From: GCA-2706205 sp964215955
GTDB taxonomy: Bacteria; Bdellovibrionota; Bacteriovoracia; Bacteriovoracales; Bacteriovoracaceae
NCBI GenBank assembly: GCA_964215955.1
Contig: CAXPDR010000034.1
Location: 124,001 to 188,000, forward strand
Reading direction: 5' to 3'
Length of the DNA stretch: 64,000 bases
In this document: positions 51,105 through 59,526 of the stretch, piece by piece
Layout: each line of letters starts with the position of its first letter
How positions within the stretch are numbered: the first letter of the stretch is position 1
Program-made: the position numbers and the translations under genes
The notes under the pieces: generated by a model
Databases searched by the model: none
What the model was told of the DNA's origin: nothing
What the model saw: the letters and a program-made list of their open reading frames with translations, nothing else

Positions 51105-52674
51105 TGCTTGGACAACTCACTTCTTTTAATTTTTGCTCAAAATACTGTTGGTTTAGGGATGTGGCAAGACCTTTTGAATCTTTGTCATACCAAGATGGTG
51201 ATTGATCAGCATTATGACATGTAATACATTGTGCTTTAATATCATATTGAGCTGGTTGAGTGTCTGAGTCAAAAGGATGATCAGCGTTTTTTGCATGGCA
51301 GTGAAGGCATTGGACATTAGAAAAATTATGACTAATTTTATTCTCTACATCTAATTTTATCCATGCTTGAGAATGCTTTTTAATATCTTTTTTTGCTAAT
51401 TTTCTAATGGGAAGAGAGACTTTTTGATTTTTGATAAAGTCATTAATGTATTGGTCTTGATTGAAGTCTGTTTTTTCAGAAACCATTAATGCTGTTGTTT
51501 TCATAAATCCATCTTTTTCCTGAAAACCTAAGGAGTGACAACCAATACATTTCGGATTATTTTCCTCATTATTCTTAACTAAAGTTAGGTAAGCCAGGGA
51601 ATGGGGGGTTGATTGCCAGAATTCGACTTGCTTTTGATGACAATCCGAGCATGAAATATAAGTAGGCTTTTTTACATTCGCTACAAATCCCGAATTAGAT
51701 TCTTGCTCTGATAAGTTAATTTTTTCTAATTCTACTTTATATTTATCAAGCCAACTAATAAAAGAATTATTTTTAATTAAATCTTTGGTCTCATCTCTTG
51801 TTTCTACCAATTCATATTGAGTTTTTGCGTTAGCTCCAAGAGGAAAAGTTATTTTTCCAAGGTAATGATTTCGTGACAGAACTTGAACAATATTCACTTT
51901 TCCTACAACATCTGGATATTTCAAATAGGACTGAGAGTGAGAACCAATAATCCATTTAAAGTCGGGAAATTTCTTTGCTAGAATTCGGTCATATTCTAGG
52001 CCCGCATGAGATAGTAAAACAAATTTAACATTTTTTTCATGAGCTAATGTTTGTTTTACTTGAGATATCTCGTTTTTGAGGGCGACTTCAGGCTCAGTAA
52101 AAAGACTTTTGTCTTGAGGATTAGGAAGTAGCTCAGAATTTACGACTCCAAAGAATACTAAGGTCTGATTTTGAGCCCTTAAAACAAAATGTTTTTTGTG
52201 CCTTATTTTCATCTTTGGTTTAGAGTTGGTAATTAAAAAATCGAACTTATGTTTTTTACTTATTTCTTCTAAGAAACTTTCGCCAAGAGCAAAATCTTGA
52301 TCCCCAGGTGTAAACAGTTTTAGATTAAGTTTGTCTAAGGCTTCTGCTATTTTTCTAGCTTTAAACTCAGATGACTGTTTAATAAAGCTAGGGATGGTAT
52401 TAACTTCAAAAAGTGTGTCTCCACTATCTACATAAAAAATAGGGGCCGTTTTTTCACTCGACTTAAGAATGCCATTAACTTGAGCTAATCCTCCAAGTGG
52501 AAACTTTCTACAGCCACAAGGATGAGTCTCTCCATTTATATTATTGGAAAAGAATAAATGAAAACTTTTAGAACCATTATAAGAGATTTCTTCATGATAA
52601 TTAGAATCAGTTAATTGGACGAACTTGTCACAACCCCAAAAAAAAGTGAGAAACAAAACTATACAAAATCTCAT
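51094..52674 (-). CDS. UshA-like metallophosphatase/tetraheme cytochrome c fusion lipoprotein
   Basis: 526 residues: lipoprotein-like signal (LFLTFFWGCDKF, C15), a UshA/5'-nucleotidase-like domain (about 35-300) and a C-terminal cytochrome part. The cytochrome part has four CxxCH heme sites at 342-346, 376-380, 456-460 and 483-487. The metal site is non-classic: FSNNINGETHPCGC replaces DxH, while DSGDTLF, FTPGDQDF, LLSHAG and GSHSQS remain. Similar UshA-cytochrome fusions occur in delta-group bacteria. It overlaps cpoB/ybgF by 4 bp. A redox role at the outer membrane or periplasm is inferred; substrate unknown. Confidence 0.85.
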   Translation of the reverse strand: MRFCIVLFLTFFWGCDKFVQLTDSNYHEEISYNGSKSFHLFFSNNINGETHPCGCRKFPLGGLAQVNGILKSSEKTAPIFYVDSGDTLFEVNTIPSFIKQSSEFKARKIAEALDKLNLKLFTPGDQDFALGESFLEEISKKHKFDFLITNSKPKMKIRHKKHFVLRAQNQTLVFFGVVNSELLPNPQDKSLFTEPEVALKNEISQVKQTLAHEKNVKFVLLSHAGLEYDRILAKKFPDFKWIIGSHSQSYLKYPDVVGKVNIVQVLSRNHYLGKITFPLGANAKTQYELVETRDETKDLIKNNSFISWLDKYKVELEKINLSEQESNSGFVANVKKPTYISCSDCHQKQVEFWQSTPHSLAYLTLVKNNEENNPKCIGCHSLGFQEKDGFMKTTALMVSEKTDFNQDQYINDFIKNQKVSLPIRKLAKKDIKKHSQAWIKLDVENKISHNFSNVQCLHCHAKNADHPFDSDTQPAQYDIKAQCITCHNADQSPSWYDKDSKGLATSLNQQYFEQKLKEVSCPSIEQ

Positions 52675-53453
52675 AATTCACTTAGCTCTTTCTTAGCATA
52701 AGTCGCTTGCTTTGATTTTGGGTAATTACTCATAACCTCTGAGTAAGTAGCTTTTGCCTCTTCTAATTTTTTCGACTTTTTAAAAGATCTTGCAATATAC
52801 AAAAGGGCCCTAGGGGAGAGGGAGCTTCGAGGGTATTTGGTATAAATTTTACTAAAATAAACGAGTGCCTCATCATACCTTTTATTCCAATAATCTAGTA
52901 AACCAAGATTAAAATAAACATGATTTTTTTGAGCATTATTTATTTTTTCTTCTGCCAGAACTCTATTGTATAAATCTCTTGCTTCCTTTTGTTTATTTTT
53001 TTCAAAAGCTTTATGGGCTTGCTTTAAAAGTGACCCTTTTGAACGAGAAGAATTTCCACCTGAGCTGTTAATTCCCTTTAGAGTAGAAGTAACTTTTTTA
53101 ATAAATTCTTTTTGGCTTTCAAGTTCTTTACTTAGAGCTGAAATTTGTTCTTTTTGAAGCTTGTTTTCTTCCATAAGAACTTTAAGTTGTTCATTAATTT
53201 GAAGTAAATTGGCCACAAGAGTTTTTTGAGTTTCCGACTCTTCTTGATTTTGAGAATAATTTATTTCCTCTAACTTTCCAGATGTTGAGGTAATGGCCAT
53301 TTTTAATTGGGCAATTTGTTCATTTAAAGAGGCTATAGTTTGGTTTGATTGAGTAAGTTGTTGGTCTATTTCTTTTTCACGCCTAATTTCTTCAGCAGTT
53401 TTGAAGCATGAGGTCAAAGAAAGTAGCGTGATTAAAACTAAGATTTTTGTCAT
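52671..53453 (-). CDS. cpoB: Tol-Pal system coiled-coil/TPR protein
   Basis: YbgF/CpoB-type protein of 260 residues. It has a lipoprotein-like N-terminus (LITLLSLTSCFKTAEE), a long coiled coil (about 25-120) and a TPR domain (about 140-260: YFNLGLLDYWNKRYDEALVYF, PRALLYIARSFKKSKKLEEA). CpoB links peptidoglycan synthesis with outer-membrane constriction by Tol-Pal. The E. coli protein is periplasmic and soluble; here a Cys suggests lipidation. Upstream lie the DUF4398 lipoprotein and pal. Confidence 0.85.
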   Translation of the reverse strand: MTKILVLITLLSLTSCFKTAEEIRREKEIDQQLTQSNQTIASLNEQIAQLKMAITSTSGKLEEINYSQNQEESETQKTLVANLLQINEQLKVLMEENKLQKEQISALSKELESQKEFIKKVTSTLKGINSSGGNSSRSKGSLLKQAHKAFEKNKQKEARDLYNRVLAEEKINNAQKNHVYFNLGLLDYWNKRYDEALVYFSKIYTKYPRSSLSPRALLYIARSFKKSKKLEEAKATYSEVMSNYPKSKQATYAKKELSEL

Positions 53454-53522
53454 TTTTTAATTCCTTTTAAAGATAAATTTTATCAATGAAATTAAAAAAA
53501 CAAAAGTTTGTAATGAAGTAAT

Positions 53523-53816
53523 TTAGTTATTTTCTACTGTGACTTTTTTTATGGCCTGGTATTCTGCAATTTCTGCAAATTTCTGACAAAGAATGGCGTA
53601 TTGTTTTGCCTTATTAAAATACTTTCTTTTGTAATTTGATTTAGCTTTGAGATAGTAAATTTCGGCTTTTCTATAATCTTTTGGAGCGTAAATTTCAGCT
53701 TTGGCTTCTTTAGCTGCTAAAAAGGCTGCTTGAGCATAACTCATTTCTTGCTTTGGTCGGGTAGTAGTGACTCCACAACTAATCAAGAAAAAGAAAATTC
53801 CAAGCAGCCTTAGCAT
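53523..53816 (-). CDS. DUF4398-like small lipoprotein
   Basis: 97 residues. Lipoprotein signal MLRLLGIFFFLISC (C14), then a helical repeat region YAQAAFLAAKEAKAEIYAPKDYRKAEIYYLKAK, typical of DUF4398 proteins that accompany OmpA/Pal-like genes. It starts 11 bp after pal and is followed by cpoB 69 bp later. Likely an accessory of the Tol-Pal envelope system, by context. Confidence 0.8.
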   Translation of the reverse strand: MLRLLGIFFFLISCGVTTTRPKQEMSYAQAAFLAAKEAKAEIYAPKDYRKAEIYYLKAKSNYKRKYFNKAKQYAILCQKFAEIAEYQAIKKVTVENN

Positions 53817-53827
53817 ATTAAATTAAT

Positions 53828-54334
53828 TTATTTCGCTGTTACTACAAAATTTGCTCTTCTATTCTTTGACCATGCAGACTCGTCATGACCAAAAGAAACT
53901 GGTTTTTCTTTACCATATGATATGATTGAAACTCTAGAAGAAGCAACACCTAATGTCTCTAAATAAGCCTTTACCGTTTTTGCTCTATTTTCACCAAGGG
54001 CAAGGTTGTATTGTTGACCACCTCTTTCATCACAGTGACCTTCAATTTGAATATCTACTGAACCAACAGCTTTTAACCACATTGCATTTTGATTTAAAAC
54101 TTCCTTAGCCTCTGAAGTTAATGCTGCAGAGTCATAAGCAAAGTAAATAGACTTAAGTGGGCCAGCTGTACTATCATCACTTGATCCGTTAAGCTCAAGA
54201 GCTTCTTTTGCTGCTGCATCATCAACCATTGAATCAGAACCACTCTTTTTTTCTGCAGTTGAAGAACATCCTGTCGCAACAAGACCTAAAAGTAATAATA
54301 ATGGTAACAAACTCTTTCTCTGTAACATTTTCAT
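53828..54334 (-). CDS. pal: Peptidoglycan-associated lipoprotein
   Basis: Outer-membrane lipoprotein that binds peptidoglycan and TolB. 168 residues: lipobox LVATGC (C23), a Ser/Ala-rich linker and an OmpA-like C-terminal domain with IEGHCDERGGQQYNLALGEN and NRRANFV, the meso-DAP binding residues. The start follows AAGGATTTT. First gene of the operon that runs to rsmA; tolQRAB are not in the window. Confidence 0.96.
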   Translation of the reverse strand: MKMLQRKSLLPLLLLLGLVATGCSSTAEKKSGSDSMVDDAAAKEALELNGSSDDSTAGPLKSIYFAYDSAALTSEAKEVLNQNAMWLKAVGSVDIQIEGHCDERGGQQYNLALGENRAKTVKAYLETLGVASSRVSIISYGKEKPVSFGHDESAWSKNRRANFVVTAK

Positions 54335-54509
54335 CTAAAATCCTTTTTATTTAAAATTAAAAGTTTAAACCTATTCAGTATAAATAAGATATTGAAATTT
54401 TATAGTATTATCCCACAAAATGTCATGATGAAAAGTCTTTGATATTACTTGAAAGATTTTTCCGACTATTTTAAATTTTATTTAATAATTCTTATTGTGC
54501 GCTGTGTGC

Positions 54510-54529
54510 TTTGACATGTCGTTGTCAAA
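54510..54529. promoter_or_regulatory. Candidate enhancer site TTTGACA-N6-TGTCAAA
   Basis: A perfect 7-bp inverted repeat (54510-54516 and 54523-54529) lies about 70-90 bp upstream of the -24 element, the expected place for an activator of sigma-54 polymerase. Confidence 0.5.
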
Positions 54530-54598
54530 AAAACTTTCTTTTTTAATAGACCTGTACGTAAAATCAACAGCTTAAGTCTAGTTAAAGCTTGGCAAAAG

Positions 54599-54616
54599 TT
54601 GGCACGGAGTTTGCTA
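54599..54616 (+). promoter_or_regulatory. Near-consensus sigma-54 promoter
   Basis: TTGGCACGGAGTTTGCTA matches the RpoN consensus TTGGCACG-N4-TTGCT at every defined position, with GG (54601-54602) and GC (54613-54614) ten bases apart. Predicted transcription start is near 54626. Confidence 0.85.
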
Positions 54617-54625
54617 TGTATAAGG

Positions 54626-54720
54626 TGTGTGTGTGTTGGGGTTATAGAAAAAGGACTTTTTTATAACTTCTCCTTATGTCTCTCGAAAAAAAAGCCCGTA
54701 TATTCTTACGGGCTTTTTTT
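54626..54720 (+). ncRNA. Candidate sigma-54-dependent small RNA, about 95 nt
   Basis: Between the predicted start (~54626) and the terminator T-run (54714-54720) there is no ORF with a ribosome site. The transcript would hold a GU-repeat 5' end and a long hairpin with arms GTTATAGAAAA/TTTTTTATAAC (about 11 pairs) and loop AGGAC. A short single-stranded pyrimidine-rich stretch and the terminator hairpin follow. A GGA in a hairpin loop is the binding motif of CsrA/RsmA proteins, though only one is present here. Existence of the RNA is predicted, not shown. Confidence 0.6.
54686..54720. terminator. Bidirectional intrinsic terminator
   Basis: GCCCGTA (54694-54700) pairs with TACGGGC (54707-54713), with eight A before and seven T after, so it terminates on both strands. 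It serves the candidate sRNA (+) and the ureohydrolase gene (-), whose stop codon lies in the T-run. Confidence 0.92.
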
Positions 54721-55618
54721 ATTTTAGATACTCATAAATTAAAGATGTAATGACTTTAGTACTCAACAATCCATTTGATTCGTAAACTGGATTGAACTCA
54801 TAAATTCCAAAAGCTAAATTTTTATATTCCTTCAATTTTTTAATAATTTGAATTAAGTAATGGGCAGGAATTCCATTGGGGTTAACTGCTGATACGGCCT
54901 GCATTGTTGATCCATCAAGTCCATCACAATCTAAGCTTAAAATTATTAAAGTCTTTTCAGATATTTTAAATGGAACATTCTTGAAAATATCAAATACTTT
55001 AGAAAAGTTTTGTGATTCTTCTCTTAATTGATCTAAAAAGACATATTCAACACTTCCTTGTTTCAGTTTGCTCAAAGTTGAATCTGAATTTGCAAAATCT
55101 TGAACTCCAAATTGAATTAGATGGAAGTTTAATCTTGTACTGTTTGAGAAATCTCTGAAAGGAGTGCCAGAATGAGTGATATCATCAACTCTTGTATCGC
55201 AATGGGCATCAATATTTAAAATGACAATATCAGAGAACTTATTAGATTTTTCTAAGCCTCGTAAGAAAGGGAAGACATGATCATGCCCCCCTCCAATGTG
55301 GAGGAGTTTGTTAATTTGATATTTATCTATTTCTGAATGAATATTCTTTGCTTCTTGTTCTTGAGCCAGGTTAAAATCTTTTAATTCTAATTCTTGATCA
55401 GTTACTTGGCTTAGCTTAAAAGAATGGGTTATTTCATGGTTATTTAGCTTCTTGAGTTGATTTGTTAGGGCCTTAGGTGCAAATCTTGCCCCATTTCTTC
55501 CTAAGTTTCTTCGGACACCAACGTCGCTAGGAGCCAGTAAAACAAGGTTTAATGGGGTATTAAGATCATTCGATTCTTCAAATAGTGGTGCAAGTGATTC
55601 TTGTGATCTGTTTTTCAT
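54719..55618 (-). CDS. Ureohydrolase family protein (arginase/formimidoylglutamase-like)
   Basis: 299 residues with the manganese motifs GGGHDH (109-114), NIDAHCDTR (136-144), HSGTPFR and LSLDCDGLDG. The HSGTPFR block near residue 149-155 and the general layout are closer to formimidoylglutamase (HutG) and arginase types than to agmatinase. It is a second, diverged family member beside the one at 576-1463. No hut genes adjoin, so the substrate is open. Monocistronic. Confidence 0.82.
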   Translation of the reverse strand: MKNRSQESLAPLFEESNDLNTPLNLVLLAPSDVGVRRNLGRNGARFAPKALTNQLKKLNNHEITHSFKLSQVTDQELELKDFNLAQEQEAKNIHSEIDKYQINKLLHIGGGHDHVFPFLRGLEKSNKFSDIVILNIDAHCDTRVDDITHSGTPFRDFSNSTRLNFHLIQFGVQDFANSDSTLSKLKQGSVEYVFLDQLREESQNFSKVFDIFKNVPFKISEKTLIILSLDCDGLDGSTMQAVSAVNPNGIPAHYLIQIIKKLKEYKNLAFGIYEFNPVYESNGLLSTKVITSLIYEYLK

Positions 55619-55688
55619 TGTGCGAAATCCGATTATGTAACATACTTATATTACGTGTAAATATATTTTAAAAAGATAATAGTCAACT

Positions 55689-57239
55689 ATGGAATGGTTT
55701 GTAATAACAGATGAAGAACATCTAGGTCCTTATGAGGAAAGTGCTCTTCTTGAAATGTATGAAAATGGTGATTTAACTGATGAAAGCTTTATCTGGCAGG
55801 AAGGCTGGGAAGAGGCAGTTCAGTTCCAAGAAGTTTTTGTCAGCGAGGAGGAAGAAACTCCTGTCCTAATGGATGATTCGCTAGATTTAAGCTTAGAATC
55901 TTTAGATGATGAGGAAGAAGAAGAATCTAAACCTGAACCTCAAGAGAAGCCGGCTTCCAAAAACATTCCAGGAATAGAACAGTTTAAAGTCTCTCCTGAC
56001 TCTGACTTACCACCTGATTTACCCCCACTACCTACTGAAGCAGATATTAAAAAAGATCTTGGTTTAGAAGAGAAGAAACAAAAAGTTACGGCTCCTAAAA
56101 TTGAAACGAAAGCTGAAGAAGAATCCTTTGATGAAATAGCTAGAGAGCCACAAGTCTCAGCTGGAGAAGTTGTCGACTCTGAAGAAATGGACTTTGAAGG
56201 TGACTTTGCAGATGATGATGAAGAAATTGAAGAAGGTGAGAAGAAGAAAAAGTGGGCAAAGGTCATTTTAGTAGTTGTTCTACTATTTGCAGTCTTGGGG
56301 GGAGGAGTTTTTTGGTTTTTAAATCAAAAAACGGAACTCATCAGACCATCTAATATGTCCCTTAAAGATTTCAATAGATTAAAAGAGACAGTAGCAATGG
56401 GTGGAATTGTAAATCAGTTCTCATTTGCACTTTCTAAAGATAAAAAAACAATTTGGGTGGCAACTAATAATCCATTAAGTGGAAAGGTTTTTGTTAAAAT
56501 TAAAGGAATCAAAAACGAGGCTTTAGGTGATTATATTGAGGCTAAAGGTTCAGGTGAATTAAAAGACCATCTTATAGAGATAAAAAATTTAAAATTTGTT
56601 TTAGGGTCAAGGTTTGTTGATGGTATTTATGAAGTGTCCATTGAGTCAACCTCAAATTTAGAGGTTCCAATACAAAGAAGATTTCTTCATGAAAATAATA
56701 CAAAGATTAAATATGTAGGAAAAGTTCTAATTTCAAATTTTGATATGAAGACCTTTAAGAAACAGTTGAAAAAGTATCTTGCTAAAAAATTTAATAACTC
56801 CCAATCATATTGGCAGGAAATTGTTCAAAAATATCAGACAGTGAAAATGATAACAGATCAAATAAGAGTTGGTTTTGAAGATCTTTTTAAAAATCAAAAA
56901 GCGCCTTGGGATAAGAAAATAGTTAATTTTGAAGCTCAATATAGAAATAAGTGGGGCCAGTTTTTTACTGAGTTTGTTAAAGCAAACGAAGCCAGTTATG
57001 AGAAATTAGCACTTAAAAAATTTGAAGAACAAGAAAAGGTCCTGGCCAGTTACAATAATCTTTCAAATCTTGCGATCAATATAGGCGAGACAGCCATGGT
57101 TGCGCTAGAAAAACTACAGGGGTTTGACTTTTCAAAAGCGGATGAAAAATCCATTAATGCTTTAATGAAAAACAACTCGAATGAATTTCAAAAGATTATC
57201 ACAAGCTGTGATGAGAAGATTAAAGAAATTGGTGAGTAA
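55689..57239 (+). CDS. GYF_2-type N-domain membrane protein
   Basis: 516 residues. Residues 1-45 (MEWFVITDEEHLGPYEESAL...IWQEGWEEAV) look like a GYF_2 domain, a peptide-binding module. A long acidic Glu/Pro-rich linker (about 55-190) follows, then one membrane helix (VILVVVLLFAVLGGGVFWFL) and a ~300-residue periplasmic part with a beta region and a helical end. In delta-group bacteria GYF_2 proteins often recruit partners to membranes or poles. I do not recognise the periplasmic domain. The ATG has no strong ribosome site. Confidence 0.65.
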   Translation: MEWFVITDEEHLGPYEESALLEMYENGDLTDESFIWQEGWEEAVQFQEVFVSEEEETPVLMDDSLDLSLESLDDEEEEESKPEPQEKPASKNIPGIEQFKVSPDSDLPPDLPPLPTEADIKKDLGLEEKKQKVTAPKIETKAEEESFDEIAREPQVSAGEVVDSEEMDFEGDFADDDEEIEEGEKKKKWAKVILVVVLLFAVLGGGVFWFLNQKTELIRPSNMSLKDFNRLKETVAMGGIVNQFSFALSKDKKTIWVATNNPLSGKVFVKIKGIKNEALGDYIEAKGSGELKDHLIEIKNLKFVLGSRFVDGIYEVSIESTSNLEVPIQRRFLHENNTKIKYVGKVLISNFDMKTFKKQLKKYLAKKFNNSQSYWQEIVQKYQTVKMITDQIRVGFEDLFKNQKAPWDKKIVNFEAQYRNKWGQFFTEFVKANEASYEKLALKKFEEQEKVLASYNNLSNLAINIGETAMVALEKLQGFDFSKADEKSINALMKNNSNEFQKIITSCDEKIKEIGE

Positions 57240-57258
57240 AACCTATCCTATTTAAGTT

Positions 57259-58131
57259 TTACAATAATTGAACTTGGCTCCCATCTGTTTTTAGTGGCAT
57301 CTCTAATTCATATTGTTTTTTTTCATTAATTATAAGCTTACCACCCCAAGTTTCTATATCGTGTTCGAAAATCATCTTGAGATTTTTATCCATGATAAAT
57401 TTATAGAACTTTTCTTTGTAAATGGTTGTTGTTCCTGGTTCTATATCATAACCCATGACCCAAGGTATCCTTATATGGTGACTCATGGGTACAAGATCGG
57501 CCATATAAATATAATCTTTAAAATATGGGTGTATCATATACGGGGTATGGCCAAAACTTACTTTGAAATTTATTTCATCTTCACCGTCTTTTAATATGAA
57601 TCCTTCCTCATTACCATCAAGAAAGTTTATTTGGTTTTTATCCAAATACCTTTTTAGCAATGGTAAGAAAAAATAATCTTGGAAAGAACCTTGGTCTCTT
57701 ATCGTTGGGTTTTGAGCATATTCAAAATGCTTTTGATGAAGATGAATTGTTGCATTTGGAAAAACAAGTTCTTTGGAATCAAGTCCTTTTCCCAGACCAC
57801 CTACATGATCAAAATGAAGATGGGTAATGATTATATCCGTTATGTCTTCTGGTTGAATGTTTTTATGTTTTTTTAAAGCAGTTTCTAGTGGAGACTGGTC
57901 TGAGGTTATTTCAAATTGATCTTTAAATTTGTCATTATGATAATCTCCAATTCCAGTATCGACTAAAATCTTTTTATTTTTTGTTTCAATAAGGACAACT
58001 CTCAATGACATAAGGATTCGATTAAGTTCATCTGGCATAATTTTCTTTTGCCAAAGGGGCTTTGGGATTATTCCAAACATAGCTCCACCATCTAATTTGA
58101 AGGTTGCAGGATGAATAAGAGAGACTTTCAT
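57259..58131 (-). CDS. MBL-fold metallo-hydrolase
   Basis: The ATG at 58131 is chosen (after AGGACAATT); the frame is open to 58173. 290 residues with the metal motif HLHFDH (104-109), a Gly-Asp loop LVDTGIGDY before it, and later His/Asp ligands (FGHTPYMIHP, YMADLVP, FEHDIETWGG). The layout is that of the lactonase-like branch of the metallo-beta-lactamase superfamily. Substrate, for example an acyl-homoserine lactone or a phosphoester, is not predictable. Confidence 0.88.
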   Translation of the reverse strand: MKVSLIHPATFKLDGGAMFGIIPKPLWQKKIMPDELNRILMSLRVVLIETKNKKILVDTGIGDYHNDKFKDQFEITSDQSPLETALKKHKNIQPEDITDIIITHLHFDHVGGLGKGLDSKELVFPNATIHLHQKHFEYAQNPTIRDQGSFQDYFFLPLLKRYLDKNQINFLDGNEEGFILKDGEDEINFKVSFGHTPYMIHPYFKDYIYMADLVPMSHHIRIPWVMGYDIEPGTTTIYKEKFYKFIMDKNLKMIFEHDIETWGGKLIINEKKQYELEMPLKTDGSQVQLL

Positions 58132-58234
58132 AATAATTGTCCTATTTTCTAAAAAGTAGCTTAATATTCTCAAAATATTATTATTTTATAATAAAGAGAG
58201 TTTAAGATGAATTGTTCTAGAACGTAAAGGGGAG

Positions 58235-59392
58235 ATGAGTTTGAAAGCCTTAAATATTGGAAAGTTTAGAGAGAGTTTCTTGGAAGGGATTGATAATGAA
58301 TTTAATCACTTAGAGCAGCTGTTTGACGATGTTAAACATTGGACAGAAAAAGAATCAAAAGAGGGACTCTACAATCTTTTTAGAGAAATACATCACTTGA
58401 AAGCCAGAACAGATAGTTATGAGCTTTTTATGATTTCTTCCATTTTGAACCAAGTAGAAGACCTCGTTGGTGATCAGGATCCCAAAATGATTGATAGTGA
58501 CTTTTGTTTAAAAGGGATGAAGTTTATTGAATTAGCCAAGAGTTGTGGGCAAGACTATCTAAGTGGCTCTTCTGAAATAGATAAATATGTTACGGTATTA
58601 GAATCTTTTAATACTTTAGACCTTCCAGATTTGGAAAATCGAGGAAAGGTTTTAGTGGTAGAAACTACTGGAAGTATAAAAAAAATCTTTCAAAAGATTT
58701 GTGAAGAGTTAAACTTTGATGTTGTCTTTTTGACTAATGGAGTTTCTGCTCTAAATAGACTGATCCATGAAAGATTTGATGCCGTTTTCTCATCTGGAAA
58801 TTTAGAGGGGATTGACGGAGAGTCTTTATTTAAGGCGATTAGAGTTATGAAGGGGGCAAATAATAGGACACCTTTAGTTCTAATGTCTTCAAATGAGAAA
58901 AATATAGATTCCCTTTTTAAAGTTGATTTCTTCTTAAAAGATAACTCATTTCTAGAAAATGTTAGATATTATTTATCAAACAAGGTTACAAAAAATAATA
59001 ATGATAAAGATGATCAATATTTCAAATTTAAGAAAGTTCTTTTTGCAGAAGATGACTTAATGATACAAAAAATAATTGAAAAAGTTTTTGCGGCAGTTCC
59101 GAAAAGTAACTTGAGTATAAGTTCCAACTTAGATGATAGCTTAAATCAAATTAGTAAGGCGAAGCCAGATTTAATTATCTTGGATTATTTTTTAGATGGT
59201 TGTGTTGGGCCTGATATAATTAAAGCTTATTTTGATAATCATGGTTATATTGAAACTCCGATTCTTTTTATGACATCGACACCTGAGAAAGTGGATTTAA
59301 ATAATTTATCTAAGTATGGATTGGTGAAGGGCGTTATAGAAAAACCTATAAAAGCGAGTCATCTACTTGATGAAATTAATCTATTAACTTGA
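58235..59392 (+). CDS. Hpt-REC-REC phosphorelay protein
   Basis: 385 residues. An Hpt domain (about 10-110) has the phospho-accepting His in EIHHLKART (H53). A first receiver-like domain (about 138-250) has lost its phosphoacceptor (FDAVFSSGN, Ser at 187). A second receiver (about 266-385) is intact: AEDD, D317 in PDLIILDYFLDG, the Thr of FMTST and the Lys of EKPI. No output domain. It could shuttle phosphate between Hpt and REC in one chain. No cognate kinase adjoins; the DISM kinase at 29-31 kb is a possible donor, which is speculative. Confidence 0.85.
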   Translation: MSLKALNIGKFRESFLEGIDNEFNHLEQLFDDVKHWTEKESKEGLYNLFREIHHLKARTDSYELFMISSILNQVEDLVGDQDPKMIDSDFCLKGMKFIELAKSCGQDYLSGSSEIDKYVTVLESFNTLDLPDLENRGKVLVVETTGSIKKIFQKICEELNFDVVFLTNGVSALNRLIHERFDAVFSSGNLEGIDGESLFKAIRVMKGANNRTPLVLMSSNEKNIDSLFKVDFFLKDNSFLENVRYYLSNKVTKNNNDKDDQYFKFKKVLFAEDDLMIQKIIEKVFAAVPKSNLSISSNLDDSLNQISKAKPDLIILDYFLDGCVGPDIIKAYFDNHGYIETPILFMTSTPEKVDLNNLSKYGLVKGVIEKPIKASHLLDEINLLT

Positions 59393-59441
59393 TCCTACGC
59401 TATGCGCATCGAAAGTATTTGGATTTTTTCAGGACAATGAG

Positions 59442-59469
59442 TTGATAACAAGTAAAAAAAGTCTATAAT
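59442..59469 (+). promoter_or_regulatory. Sigma-70-type promoter of sucCD-ndk
   Basis: TTGATA (59442-59447) and TATAAT (59464-59469) are 16 bp apart, 58 bp upstream of the sucC ATG. Confidence 0.7.
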
Positions 59470-59526
59470 TATCACTGATTTAACTTTGAAATCTATTTAG
59501 TAATAGTTCATAAATAAGGAGATCTT

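Larger units (their letters stand above)
54335..54718. other. 384-bp intergenic region between pal and ureohydrolase genes
   Basis: No ORF. It holds the pal leader, an inverted repeat TTTGACA-N6-TGTCAAA, a near-consensus sigma-54 promoter on the plus strand, a predicted ~95-nt transcript and a bidirectional terminator (entered separately). Confidence 0.6.
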
